Shown piece by piece: positions 16,059 through 24,815 of a stretch of DNA of 64,000 bases. Positions within the stretch are counted from its first letter, which is position 1. Each line of letters opens with the position of its first letter. The position numbers and the translations under genes were made by a program. The stretch is from Pandoraea terrigena. GTDB lineage: Bacteria; Pseudomonadota; Gammaproteobacteria; Burkholderiales; Burkholderiaceae. Below the pieces are notes generated by a model that did no database searches, had not been told where the DNA came from, and saw nothing but the letters and a program-made list of their open reading frames with translations. The stretch spans positions 186,001 to 250,000 of the forward strand of contig NZ_CABPRU010000001.1 in NCBI RefSeq assembly GCF_902459705.1. The letters are read 5' to 3'.

Positions 16059-16909
16059 TGACGGGCATGACACGCACTTTCGCGCTGGCCGTTGCCCCCA
16101 ACGGTGCACGACGCACGCACGTCGATCATCGCGCGCTGCCCATGACGCCGGACGAACTCGGCGCGTGCGCAAAGGCATGCCTGGAGGCGGGGGCGGCGAT
16201 GATCCACCTGCATGTCCGCAAGGCCGACGGCACGCACAGCCTGGAAGTGCCCGATTACACGGCAGGGATCGATGCGGTGCGGCGCGCCGTCGGCAACGAA
16301 CTCGTGCTGCAAGTGACGACCGAGGCCGTTGGCGTCTACACCCCCGAGCGGCAGATCGCGACGGTGCGTGCCTTGCATCCCGAAGCGATTTCGGTGGCGT
16401 TGCGCGAAGTGCTGCCCGACGCCGCGCATGCCCCTGCGGCCGAAGCGTTCTTCGGCTGGCTCTGGCAGGCGCACATCACGACGCAATACATTCTGTACGA
16501 CACCGAGGACGTGGCGCACTATTGGCGTCTGCGGGCGAGCGGGGCGATCCGTCCGGGGCGACACTGGGTGTTGTTCGTGCTGGGCCGGTACAGCAAGGGG
16601 CAGTTGTCGTCGCCGTCGGACCTGCTGCCGTTCCTCGCGGCTTGGCAGGCCGGGGCGCAAGCCCAGGGCGAGGCGCTCGGGGCCACGCCGTGGGCGATGT
16701 GCGCTTTCGGCCCTCGCGAGGCCGAGTGTGCATTGGCGGCCGTGTTGTACGGCGGCCACGCCCGGATCGGCTTCGAAAACAATCTCTACCTGCCCGATGG
16801 CCGCGTCTCGCCGGATAACGCGGCGTCGCTCAGTGCGCTCACGGCGGCCGCGAAACCGCTGGCGCTCGCACCCATGAAGGCCGACGCCCTGCGCGAACTG
16901 ACCCGCTGA
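16055..16909 (+). CDS. Beta-keto acid cleavage enzyme (BKACE, DUF849/Kce family)
   Basis: A 284-residue TIM-barrel enzyme. The metal-binding pair is in MIHLHVRKADG (near residues 49-59), and the C-terminal signature IGFENNLYLPDGR supplies the conserved glutamate. Family members condense a beta-keto acid with acetyl-CoA to give acetoacetate and a new CoA ester; the founder is 3-keto-5-aminohexanoate cleavage enzyme of lysine fermentation. There are no kamA/kamD-type lysine fermentation genes next to it, so the substrate is probably different and set by the upstream aminotransferase. Controlled most likely by the divergent RpiR protein. Confidence 0.85.
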   Translation: MMTGMTRTFALAVAPNGARRTHVDHRALPMTPDELGACAKACLEAGAAMIHLHVRKADGTHSLEVPDYTAGIDAVRRAVGNELVLQVTTEAVGVYTPERQIATVRALHPEAISVALREVLPDAAHAPAAEAFFGWLWQAHITTQYILYDTEDVAHYWRLRASGAIRPGRHWVLFVLGRYSKGQLSSPSDLLPFLAAWQAGAQAQGEALGATPWAMCAFGPREAECALAAVLYGGHARIGFENNLYLPDGRVSPDNAASLSALTAAAKPLALAPMKADALRELTR

Positions 16910-16989
16910 GCCGGCGGTTGGGGTGACGCCCGGAGGCAGCTCGCGCGCCTCGGATCAGAATTAAACCCAAATACACGGTCTGACCGACG

Positions 16990-17017
16990 TTGCTCGGCCG
17001 GGCCGCTGTAATAGAAT
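16990..17017 (+). promoter_or_regulatory. Predicted promoter of the wsp operon
   Basis: TTGCTC (16990-16995), 16-base spacer, TAGAAT (17012-17017), about 70 bases before wspA. The 179 bases between 16909 and 17089 contain no gene. Confidence 0.35.
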
Positions 17018-17088
17018 CGGCGTAACCTCAAACAGGCTCGCGTCGCCCATCCCCGGCACCGGGCGTGAACCACGAACGGGAGCGCGGC

Positions 17089-18738
17089 GTGAAACACTGG
17101 TCGATCCGACATCGCATTCTGGCCAGTTTTGGCCTGATCTTCGCCTTGATGGCCCTCATGGCCGGTATCGCCTATACGCGGCTGATCACCATTGATCGGG
17201 AGGCGCAGAGCGTAGAGACCGATTCCACGCCGGGCCTGTACTACAGCACGATGCTGCGCGGTGCATGGTTCGAGAACTTCCAGTTGCTTCAGCAGGTCGT
17301 GCTCATCGACGATAGCGACAAGAATCGCAAGGTCGATCTCGATGCGCTGCGCGCGGCCGATGCCAAGATCGACGACTGGCTCAAGGACTATGGCACGACG
17401 GTCAACCGCGCCGTCGACCGCATCCAGTACGACGAAGTGCGCAACGTGCGTCAGCAGTACGGCCAGGTCAGCAGTCAAGTGCTCAAGCTGGTCGCCGATG
17501 GCCAGGTCGCCGCGGCGCGTTCGGTGCTGTCGGAGCAGCTTTACCCGGAATGGGGCCGCGGGCGCACGGCGATCCAGCATCTGGTCGATACGAACAAGAC
17601 GTTTGCCGACGAGTCGACTCACAACATCAGCCAATCCGTGACGTCGGCCAAGGCGACGTTGCTCATCACGCTGGCCGTGGCGCTTGCGTGCGCCCTGCTG
17701 GCCGGCTGGCTGCTGTTCCGGGCCATCAGCGTACCGCTCGCAAGTGTCATGCGGATTCTGGAAGTCATGCGCTCGGGTGATCTGACCCAGCGTCTTGATC
17801 TGGAACGGGGTGACGAATTCGGCGCGCTGGAGGCGGGCTTCAACCGGATGACGGACGAACTCACCGGGTTGGTCGGACAGGCGCAGAAGTCGGCGTTGCA
17901 GGTGACGACGTCGGTGACCGAGATTGCGGCCACGTCGCGTCAGCAGCAAGCGACGGCCTCGGAGACGGCGGCGACGACGACGGAAATTGGCGCGACCTCG
18001 CGTGAGATCTTCGCCACGTCGCGCGATCTGGCGCGCACCATGACCGAGGTCGCGGGTGTGGCCGAGCACGCGGCGTCGCTGGCAGGGACCGGGCATGTCG
18101 GCCTCACGCGCATGGAGGACGCCATGCGTCACGTCGTGGACGCCGCAGGATCGGTCAACGGCAAGCTCGGTATCCTCAACGAAAAGGCGGGCAACATCAA
18201 CCAGGTCGTCACCACGATCACGAAGGTGGCGGACCAGACGAACCTGCTCTCGCTCAACGCGGCGATCGAAGCCGAGAAGGCAGGCGAGTATGGGCGCGGG
18301 TTTGCCGTGGTGGCGACCGAGATCCGGCGACTGGCTGATCAGACGGCGGTGGCCACCTACGACATCGAACAGATGATCAAGGAGATTCAATCGGCGGTGT
18401 CGGCCGGGGTGATGGGCATGGACAAGTTCACCGAGGAGGTGCGGCGCGGCATGGACGAGATGCGGCAAGTCGGCGACCAGCTCGCGCAGATCATCGCGCA
18501 GGTGCAGACGCTCTCGCCGCGCTTCCAGGTCGTCAACGAAGGCATGCAGGCGCAGGCTACCGGGGCCGAGCAGATCAATCAGGCGCTGGTGCAGCTCTCA
18601 GAGGCGGCGCAGCAGACCGCCGAATCGTTGCAGCAATCGAGTCAGGCCATCGAAGAACTCAATCACGTCGCCAACGGGCTCAAGAGCGGCGTCTCACGCT
18701 TCAAGGTGCAGGCACTGCCGCCCGCAGGGCTGGCGTGA
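17089..18738 (+). CDS. wspA: WspA, methyl-accepting surface-sensing receptor
   Basis: A 549-residue membrane chemoreceptor: TM1 about residues 11-30, a helical periplasmic four-helix-bundle domain, TM2 about 187-207, HAMP, then a signalling domain. The hairpin tip [20 protein letters not shown] and the following [20 protein letters not shown] are the canonical CheA/CheW-binding region. Its position at the head of the wspB-wspR gene order identifies it as WspA, which in Pseudomonas responds to surface contact. GTG 17089 is preferred because CGGGAG lies 6 bases upstream; GTG 17065 is the alternative start. Confidence 0.93.
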   Translation: MKHWSIRHRILASFGLIFALMALMAGIAYTRLITIDREAQSVETDSTPGLYYSTMLRGAWFENFQLLQQVVLIDDSDKNRKVDLDALRAADAKIDDWLKDYGTTVNRAVDRIQYDEVRNVRQQYGQVSSQVLKLVADGQVAAARSVLSEQLYPEWGRGRTAIQHLVDTNKTFADESTHNISQSVTSAKATLLITLAVALACALLAGWLLFRAISVPLASVMRILEVMRSGDLTQRLDLERGDEFGALEAGFNRMTDELTGLVGQAQKSALQVTTSVTEIAATSRQQQATASETAATTTEIGATSREIFATSRDLARTMTEVAGVAEHAASLAGTGHVGLTRMEDAMRHVVDAAGSVNGKLGILNEKAGNINQVVTTITKVADQTNLLSLNAAIEAEKAGEYGRGFAVVATEIRRLADQTAVATYDIEQMIKEIQSAVSAGVMGMDKFTEEVRRGMDEMRQVGDQLAQIIAQVQTLSPRFQVVNEGMQAQATGAEQINQALVQLSEAAQQTAESLQQSSQAIEELNHVANGLKSGVSRFKVQALPPAGLA

Positions 18739-18776
18739 AGTAACAGACGCATCCATTGTCATTCGCGGACATCGCC

Positions 18777-19265
18777 ATGTTGTTCCTGCGTTTCGCCATC
18801 GCGACCGATCACTACGTCATCGAAGCCAGCCAGGTGGCCGAGGTGCTGCCGTGGCTCGCGCTCAAGCGCCTGCCCGCCGCCCCGGCGTGGGTGGCCGGGG
18901 CGTTCAGCTATCGCGGTGAGCCGGTACCCGTCATCGACCTGACGCGGCTGGCCACCGGGGTAAGTGCGCCCGAGCGCCGCTCGACGCGTCTTGTGCTCGT
19001 GCATTACCCGGCGCCCGGCCCCAATGCGCGGCGTCTCGGGGTGCTCGTCGAGCGGGCGACCGACACGCTGCGGGCCGACGCCTCGGCATTCCGCTCGAGC
19101 GGTGTCGACCTGCCCGAAGGCCGCTACCTTGGCCCGGTGCTCGACACCGACGACGGACTCGTGCAGTGGGTGCGTATCGATCAGCTGCTTACCGACGAGG
19201 CGCGCTCGCTGCTCTTCGACGCCGCGCGCGACGCGTTGACCGAGACACCGGGGGCGTTGTCATGA
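18777..19265 (+). CDS. wspB: WspB, CheW-type coupling protein
   Basis: A 162-residue single CheW domain (FRFAIATDHYVIEASQVAEV, later AFSYRGEPVPVIDL) that links WspA to the kinase WspE. ATG 18777 is chosen; an in-frame TTG at 18756 would add seven residues. It overlaps wspC by four bases (ATGA at 19262-19265). Second gene of the Wsp operon; the Wsp system uses two CheW proteins, WspB and WspD. Confidence 0.92.
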   Translation: MLFLRFAIATDHYVIEASQVAEVLPWLALKRLPAAPAWVAGAFSYRGEPVPVIDLTRLATGVSAPERRSTRLVLVHYPAPGPNARRLGVLVERATDTLRADASAFRSSGVDLPEGRYLGPVLDTDDGLVQWVRIDQLLTDEARSLLFDAARDALTETPGALS

Positions 19266-20752
19266 GCCACGTCCGCGACATCGAACGCCTGCTGCGCGAG
19301 ACGATGGGCCTCGACGCGCAAACGCTTGGGGCGCACGCGATCGAACGTGCCGTGCGGGCCCGGCTCGCCGCGCTTCCGCCCGAGATGCAGGACGCGCCCG
19401 TCTATTCGCAGTACTGGCAATGGTTGCAGCAATCGCCACAGGAGCTTCAGACGCTGATCGAGGCCGTCGTCGTGCCCGAGACCTGGTTCTTCCGGCATCG
19501 CGAGGCGTTCACGGTGCTGGCGCAGATGGCACGCGACGAACGGGCCGCGCGACGCGGTACAGTGCGCGACGGCCAGCCGCTGCGGCTGTTGAGCCTGCCG
19601 TGTGCCACGGGTGAGGAACCGTACTCGATGGCCATGACGATGTTCGACGCGGGATTCGGTGCCAGCGATTTCACCGTCGACGCGCTCGATATCAGCGAAC
19701 GGGCGCTTGCGCTCGCCCGTGAGGGGCGCTATGGCCGCAATTCGTTTCGCGGCCCGCCCGGCACGATGGCGTTTCGCGAGCGCTATTTCACGGCGGACGA
19801 CGACGGCTACCGCGTCATCGGCGCACTGAGCACGCAGGTGCGCTGGCATACGGGCAATCTGTTCGATGCGACGCTCGCGGATCGGCTGGGCACGTTCGAT
19901 TTCGTGTTCTTCCGCAATGTGCTGATCTACTTCGACCGCGACGGGCAACGCCGGGCGATTGCCGCGCTCGAGCGCCTCATGCGCATGGGGGCGACGCTTT
20001 TCGCCGGGCCGGCAGAAGGCGGTGCGCTGACCAGTAACGGCCTGACGTCGACCGGGCACGTGCAGGCGTTTTCGTTTCGCGTCGCCGGGCCGGTGCGTGA
20101 CGTGGTGCCGCCGCCCGCCGACGTGTCGCGCATCGCGCGAACGCTTGCGTCGTTCAACGTGGGGTCACCGATGCGCTCCATCGACGCCGTGGCGCTGCAG
20201 CGCGCCGAGGGGAAGCACGTGGTGCATGCCGGCCTCACGCGTTCGCCCACCGCGCTGTTTGCGACGCCAAACGTCGTGACGAAGCCGCCCGCAGCACCTC
20301 GCGCGGCTACTATGGCGACCGCACCCTCCGCACCCTCCGCACCCTCCGCACCCTCCGCACCCTCCGTCGCTGCGACCGACATCGGGGCACCACTCGAACA
20401 GGCGCGCGTGGCGGCCGACGCAGGCGATTTTGTGCGCGCCGTGGCATTGTGCCGCAGCGTGCTTGCGACCGATCGCGCGAACGCGCAGGCCGAATATCTG
20501 CTGGGGCTGGTCGACGATGCGCGGGGCGATGCCCAGGGCGCGCTCGTCCATTACCGTCGCGCGCTGTATCTCGATCCTGGGCATTACGAAGCGCTCGTGC
20601 ATTGCGCGGCACAACTCGACGCGCGCGGCGATGCCGCAGGCGCGCGACGGCTGCTTGAGCGTGCCGAGCGCACTGATCCTGGCCAACGCGGGGCGGCGAC
20701 GTCGAGCGCATCGTCTGACCATGTGCACCGTCACGGGACGCGACATCGATGA
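19262..20752 (+). CDS. wspC: WspC, CheR-type receptor methyltransferase with TPRs
   Basis: A 496-residue methyltransferase for WspA glutamates using SAM. The CheR catalytic domain spans about residues 20-270, with ETWFFRHREAF, LSLPCATGEEPYSMAM (SAM loop) and FDFVFFRNVLIYFD. TPR repeats are at about 380-480 (AEYLLGLVDDARGDAQGALVHYRRAL and the next unit). Between them is a low-complexity Ala/Pro/Ser linker made by five copies of a 9-base repeat (20321-20365). Start ATG overlaps the wspB stop and its TGA overlaps the wspD ATG, both in the ATGA arrangement. Confidence 0.93.
   Translation: MSHVRDIERLLRETMGLDAQTLGAHAIERAVRARLAALPPEMQDAPVYSQYWQWLQQSPQELQTLIEAVVVPETWFFRHREAFTVLAQMARDERAARRGTVRDGQPLRLLSLPCATGEEPYSMAMTMFDAGFGASDFTVDALDISERALALAREGRYGRNSFRGPPGTMAFRERYFTADDDGYRVIGALSTQVRWHTGNLFDATLADRLGTFDFVFFRNVLIYFDRDGQRRAIAALERLMRMGATLFAGPAEGGALTSNGLTSTGHVQAFSFRVAGPVRDVVPPPADVSRIARTLASFNVGSPMRSIDAVALQRAEGKHVVHAGLTRSPTALFATPNVVTKPPAAPRAATMATAPSAPSAPSAPSAPSVAATDIGAPLEQARVAADAGDFVRAVALCRSVLATDRANAQAEYLLGLVDDARGDAQGALVHYRRALYLDPGHYEALVHCAAQLDARGDAAGARRLLERAERTDPGQRGAATSSASSDHVHRHGTRHR
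20321..20365 (+). repeat. 9-base tandem repeat (5 copies) inside wspC
   Basis: gcaccctcc repeats perfectly five times. The unit is three codons (Ala-Pro-Ser), so copy-number change keeps the reading frame and only lengthens or shortens the linker between the methyltransferase and TPR domains. Confidence 0.95.
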
Positions 20753-21402
20753 CACATCGCGACATCGCGCGAGAGGCCGGTTCGGCGTCCGACGCGCACT
20801 CCCCAAATTCACAGGCGAGCGCGCCTGCCAGCGCGTTGCACCGGCAGGCGGCCGAACTGCTCGATCGTCTGCCGGTCGTGCCCGTCGACCCGGCCCCGTG
20901 GCGTGCGGTAGCCGGCAACGAGGCGGCGGCGCGCGGCACGCCGCTGTTGCTCTTCCGTCTGGCCGACGAATGGCTCGCGCTACCGGCGTCTGCCATCGAA
21001 TCCGTGGCGCCGATGTGCGGCTGGCATTCGGTACCGGGACACCGCCAGCCAGCATGCCTCGGATTGGTCAACCTGCGCGGCGCACTCATACCGTGCGTGT
21101 CGTTGAGCGCGTTGCTCGGTGTACAACCGGCCCAGCAGGCGCAGGCGACCCCATCGAATCCCCTGCGTGCGGGTACGTCACGCCTGCTGGCGCTGCGTCA
21201 TGGTCACCACCTGAGTGCCTTTCCGGTGGCCGAAGTCCATGGCACCGTCACGCCCGCCCGCCAGGCACTGGGCGCGGTGCCCTCGACCGCACTGGGGGCG
21301 AGCGACGGTCTGGCGGTCGCCGTGCTTCCCTGGCGTGAGCATGTTGTCGGCGTGCTGGATCCGTTGCGTGTCGGCGCGGCGTTCGACAGGAGCCTCGCAT
21401 GA
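20749..21402 (+). CDS. wspD: WspD, second CheW-type coupling protein
   Basis: A 217-residue CheW-domain protein with an N-terminal extension of about 60 polar residues. The CheW core begins at LLLFRLADEWLALPASAIES and contains PACLGLVNLRGALIPCVSL. It overlaps wspC (ATG 20749, stop 20750-20752) and wspE (ATGA at 21399-21402). In the Wsp complex it couples receptor and kinase together with WspB. Confidence 0.92.
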   Translation: MTHRDIAREAGSASDAHSPNSQASAPASALHRQAAELLDRLPVVPVDPAPWRAVAGNEAAARGTPLLLFRLADEWLALPASAIESVAPMCGWHSVPGHRQPACLGLVNLRGALIPCVSLSALLGVQPAQQAQATPSNPLRAGTSRLLALRHGHHLSAFPVAEVHGTVTPARQALGAVPSTALGASDGLAVAVLPWREHVVGVLDPLRVGAAFDRSLA

Positions 21403-23798
21403 GCGACGACCTGCATAACGCCACGCTGCTCGACCTGTTCCGCATGGAAACGCAGACGCAGGCGCAAGTGCTCGGCGACGGGTTGCTGGCGCTCGAGCGC
21501 GCACCGACCGACGCGTCGCGCCTCGAAGCCTGCATGCGCGCCGCGCATTCGCTCAAGGGGGCGGCGCGTATCGTGGGCGTCGACGCTGGCGTGGCGCTCG
21601 CTCATGTGCTCGAAGACGCCTTTGTCGCGGCACAACGTGGCGCCCTTTTGCTCGATGCAACGATCATCGACCGTCTGCTGCAAGGGGTCGACCTGTTGAT
21701 GCGCCTCGCGCATCCGCCGGGCCGCGATTCGGGCTGGGCCCAGGGCGAGGGCAGAGCCGAAATCGATGCCTTCGTTACGTCGCTCACCGGGCAGCTCGCC
21801 GCGTTGACGAGTGACGCGGCGCAGGCGCCCGGCCCTGGCTCCACCGCTACCCCCACGCCACCAGCCGAGCCGACGGCATTCGACTACGCCAGTTATGGCG
21901 TGCCGACGTCGCCACCGCCCGCCGTGTCGCAGGCCATGACGCTGGCCGCGCCGACGTCGTCGGCCACGCCCGTGCCATACGACGACGCGCGAGACAGCCC
22001 CGAGACGACGGAAAGCGGCGACAGTGCGGACCCCGCGTCGCGGGCGTTGCGCGTGTCGGCCGACAGCCTGAACCGGTTGCTGCGACTCTCGAGCGAGGGG
22101 CTGGTGGCGTCGCGATGGACACGGCCGTTCGCGCAATCGTTGCAACGGCTCAAGCGCCATCAGCACGACGCGGGCGATGCGCTGGATCGGGCGAGTTCGG
22201 CGCTTGCGCAAGTGGCCGATCGTTCCGGCGAGGACCGTCAGCGGTTGCAGGCGGCGCTGGCCGATCTGCGGCGCGCGCTCAGCGTCGGGGGGCAGTTGCT
22301 GGCCGAGCAGATCCACGAACTGGACCAGTTCGACCGGCGCTCGACGCAACTGTCGCAGCGGCTGTACGACGAAGCGCTCGCGTGCCGCATGCGTCCGCTC
22401 GACGACCGGCTGGGCGGATTCGCGCGCATGGTGCGCGACTTGGGCCGCTCGCTCGGCAAACCCGCCCGGTTGGAGATTCGCGGCGCACATACGCAAGTTG
22501 ACCGCGACATTCTCGATCAGCTTGAAGCGCCACTCGACCATCTGTTGCGCAACGCCGTCGACCATGGGTTGGAGCGCCCGGCCGAGCGCGCGGCGGCGGG
22601 CAAGCCGGCCGAAGGCGTCATCACGCTGAGCGCACGGCACAGCGCGGGCCTGCTGCTCGTGAGCGTGGCCGACGACGGCGCGGGCATCGATCTCGAACGC
22701 GTGCGCCGGGCGGTGGTCGCACGCGGGCTGGCCACGCCCGACACGGCGCAGCGGCTCGACGACAACGAACTGCTCGAATTCCTGATGCTGCCAGGCTTCA
22801 CGCTGCGCGACACGGTGACGGAGGTCTCTGGGCGCGGCGTTGGACTCGACGCGGTGCGGGCGATGGTGGCGACGGTGCGCGGCACCGTGCGCATCGAGCA
22901 CGCCCCGGGACGCGGCACGAAAGTCATCCTGCAATTGCCGCTCACGCTGTCCGTGGTGCGCAGTCTGCTCGTCGAGATTGCGGGCGAGCCCTATGCCCTG
23001 CCGCTCGCGAATCTGTCGCGCACGCTGGCGCTCCCGCAGGAACGCATTGCCGTGCTCGAGGGACGCCCGCACTTTACGCTCGACGGCAAGCAGATCGGTC
23101 TCGTGAGCGCGCAGCAGGTGCTGTGCGGCAGCGCGCCGGTCGCGGCGCCTGGGGATCAGCCGGTGGTCGTGTTCGGCGACGGCGAGGCGCGTTATGGGCT
23201 GGCCGTCGACAAGTTCCTGGGCGAGCGCATGCTCGTCGTGCAGCCGCTCGACGCCCGGCTTGGCAAGGTGCCCAACATCGCCGCCGGGGCGCTCACGGAA
23301 GACGGCGCGCCGCTGCTTATCATCGACACCGCCGACCTGGTGCGCTCCATTGCCAAGGCCGTCGAGCGGGGATCGCTCGAACGGCTGCCGATGCGGGCCG
23401 CCCAGGCGAGCGGTCGCACCAGCAAGCGCGTGCTCGTCGTCGATGACTCCCTGACCGTGCGCGAACTCGAACGCAAACTGCTGGCCGCGCGAGGCTACGA
23501 GGTACGCGTCGCGGTCGACGGCATGGATGGCTGGAATGCCGTGCGCAGCGAGACGTTCGACATGGTGATTACCGACGTCGACATGCCGCGCATGGACGGC
23601 GTCGAACTGGTCACGCTTATCAAGCGCGACGCGCGCACGGCCGCGTTGCCGGTCATGATCGTGTCTTACAAGGATCGCGAGGAAGATCGTCAGCGCGGAC
23701 TCGACGCCGGCGCCGATTATTACCTCGCGAAAGGCAGCTTTCACGACGACGCGTTGCTGCGCGCCGTGGTGGACCTCATCGGGGAGCCGGGGTCATGA
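21399..23798 (+). CDS. wspE: WspE, hybrid CheA-type histidine kinase with receiver
   Basis: A 799-residue kinase. Hpt domain at about residues 1-130 with phospho-accepting His50 in RAAHSLKGAAR; dimerisation and HATPase domains at about 215-515 (LLRNAVDHGLERPAER N-box, VADDGAGIDLERV G1 box, SGRGVGLDAV); CheW-like domain about 520-650; C-terminal receiver with Asp726 in VITDVDMP. It should phosphorylate WspR (output) and WspF (adaptation). Codon use is normal. Its start and stop overlap wspD and wspF by four bases each. Confidence 0.94.
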   Translation: MSDDLHNATLLDLFRMETQTQAQVLGDGLLALERAPTDASRLEACMRAAHSLKGAARIVGVDAGVALAHVLEDAFVAAQRGALLLDATIIDRLLQGVDLLMRLAHPPGRDSGWAQGEGRAEIDAFVTSLTGQLAALTSDAAQAPGPGSTATPTPPAEPTAFDYASYGVPTSPPPAVSQAMTLAAPTSSATPVPYDDARDSPETTESGDSADPASRALRVSADSLNRLLRLSSEGLVASRWTRPFAQSLQRLKRHQHDAGDALDRASSALAQVADRSGEDRQRLQAALADLRRALSVGGQLLAEQIHELDQFDRRSTQLSQRLYDEALACRMRPLDDRLGGFARMVRDLGRSLGKPARLEIRGAHTQVDRDILDQLEAPLDHLLRNAVDHGLERPAERAAAGKPAEGVITLSARHSAGLLLVSVADDGAGIDLERVRRAVVARGLATPDTAQRLDDNELLEFLMLPGFTLRDTVTEVSGRGVGLDAVRAMVATVRGTVRIEHAPGRGTKVILQLPLTLSVVRSLLVEIAGEPYALPLANLSRTLALPQERIAVLEGRPHFTLDGKQIGLVSAQQVLCGSAPVAAPGDQPVVVFGDGEARYGLAVDKFLGERMLVVQPLDARLGKVPNIAAGALTEDGAPLLIIDTADLVRSIAKAVERGSLERLPMRAAQASGRTSKRVLVVDDSLTVRELERKLLAARGYEVRVAVDGMDGWNAVRSETFDMVITDVDMPRMDGVELVTLIKRDARTAALPVMIVSYKDREEDRQRGLDAGADYYLAKGSFHDDALLRAVVDLIGEPGS

Positions 23799-24802
23799 GG
23801 ATAGGGATCGTCAATGATTCGACCATCGCCGTCGAAGCGCTGCGCCGCACGCTCGCACAACGCCCGGGGTTCGAAGTGGCCTGGGTGGCGCACGACGGCG
23901 CACAGGCGGTGACGATGTGCGCACCCACCCCGCCGGACCTTGTGCTGATGGATCTCGTGATGCCGGTCATGGACGGCGTGGCGGCCACGCGCGAGATCAT
24001 GCGACGCACGCCCTGCCCGATTCTCATCGTGACGTCGGACGTGGGGCATCACGCGAGCCTGGTGTTCGATGCGATGGGGGCTGGCGCGCTGGATGCGGTC
24101 GACACGCCGGTGCTGCGTGGCATGGATCGTGCACGCCCGGCGTCGTCGCTGCTCGCGAAGATCGACGCCATCGCAGCCCTGCAGGCCGATGCGCGACTGC
24201 CGCGTCCGGCGCTCGCACCGCGCGCGGCCACGGTGGCCGATGCACTGGTCGCCATCGGAGCGTCCGCGGGCGGGCCGGCGGCGCTTGCGGCGTTGCTGGG
24301 GCGTCTGCCCGTGAACTTCAGCGCTGGCGTGGTCGTCGTACAGCACGTGGACGACGCGTTCGCGCCGGGCATGGCGGACTGGCTCGATCAGCAGACACCG
24401 CTCACCGTGCGTTTGGCGCGACCGGGCGAGCGTCCGACCGCGGGCGTGGTGCTGCTCGCGGGCGGCAATCGTCATCTGCGCGTGGACGCCAGCGGCCGAT
24501 GCATGTTTGCCGACGAGCCGACGGATGCCGTGTACCGCCCGTCCATCGACGTCTTCCTGCAAAGCGTGGCCGAGAACTGGCGCGCACGCGCGGTGGGTGT
24601 GCTGCTCACGGGCATGGGACGGGACGGCGCGGCCGGACTCGGTGCCATGCGCGGGCAGGGTTTTATCACCATCGCGCAGGATCGCGAGACGAGTGCGGTG
24701 TACGGCATGCCCAAGGCGGCGGCCGAGGCCGGTGCGGCGTCGCACATTCTGCCGCTGGCGAGTATTGCGCCACAGTTGGTGGCACTATTTGGAACGGTAT
24801 GA
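23795..24802 (+). CDS. wspF: WspF, CheB-type methylesterase
   Basis: A 335-residue protein: N-terminal receiver (Asp53 in LVLMDLVMPVMDG) and C-terminal methylesterase with the serine motif IGASAGGPAALA, the histidine in VVQHVDDAF and the aspartate in LLTGMGRDGAAGL. Phosphorylated WspF demethylates WspA and resets the system; in Pseudomonas, loss of wspF locks WspR active and gives wrinkly colonies. ATG 23795 overlaps the wspE stop. The gene appears intact. Confidence 0.94.
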   Translation: MRIGIVNDSTIAVEALRRTLAQRPGFEVAWVAHDGAQAVTMCAPTPPDLVLMDLVMPVMDGVAATREIMRRTPCPILIVTSDVGHHASLVFDAMGAGALDAVDTPVLRGMDRARPASSLLAKIDAIAALQADARLPRPALAPRAATVADALVAIGASAGGPAALAALLGRLPVNFSAGVVVVQHVDDAFAPGMADWLDQQTPLTVRLARPGERPTAGVVLLAGGNRHLRVDASGRCMFADEPTDAVYRPSIDVFLQSVAENWRARAVGVLLTGMGRDGAAGLGAMRGQGFITIAQDRETSAVYGMPKAAAEAGAASHILPLASIAPQLVALFGTV

Positions 24803-24815
24803 CAGGACGTAAATC

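Noticed and set aside
16786-18468. Antisense open frame (560 codons) opposite wspA
   Set aside because: Same GC-bias artefact; the plus strand carries a clear chemoreceptor with the canonical hairpin tip.
20321-20365. Tandem repeat as a possible CRISPR-like array
   Set aside because: Unit of 9 bases with no spacers, inside a coding frame; it is a microsatellite.
21204-23744. Long antisense open frame (846 codons) opposite wspE/wspD
   Set aside because: It lies opposite an intact, motif-rich kinase gene in high-GC DNA, where antisense frames stay open by codon bias. Its composition is Arg/His/Gln-rich with no recognisable domain.
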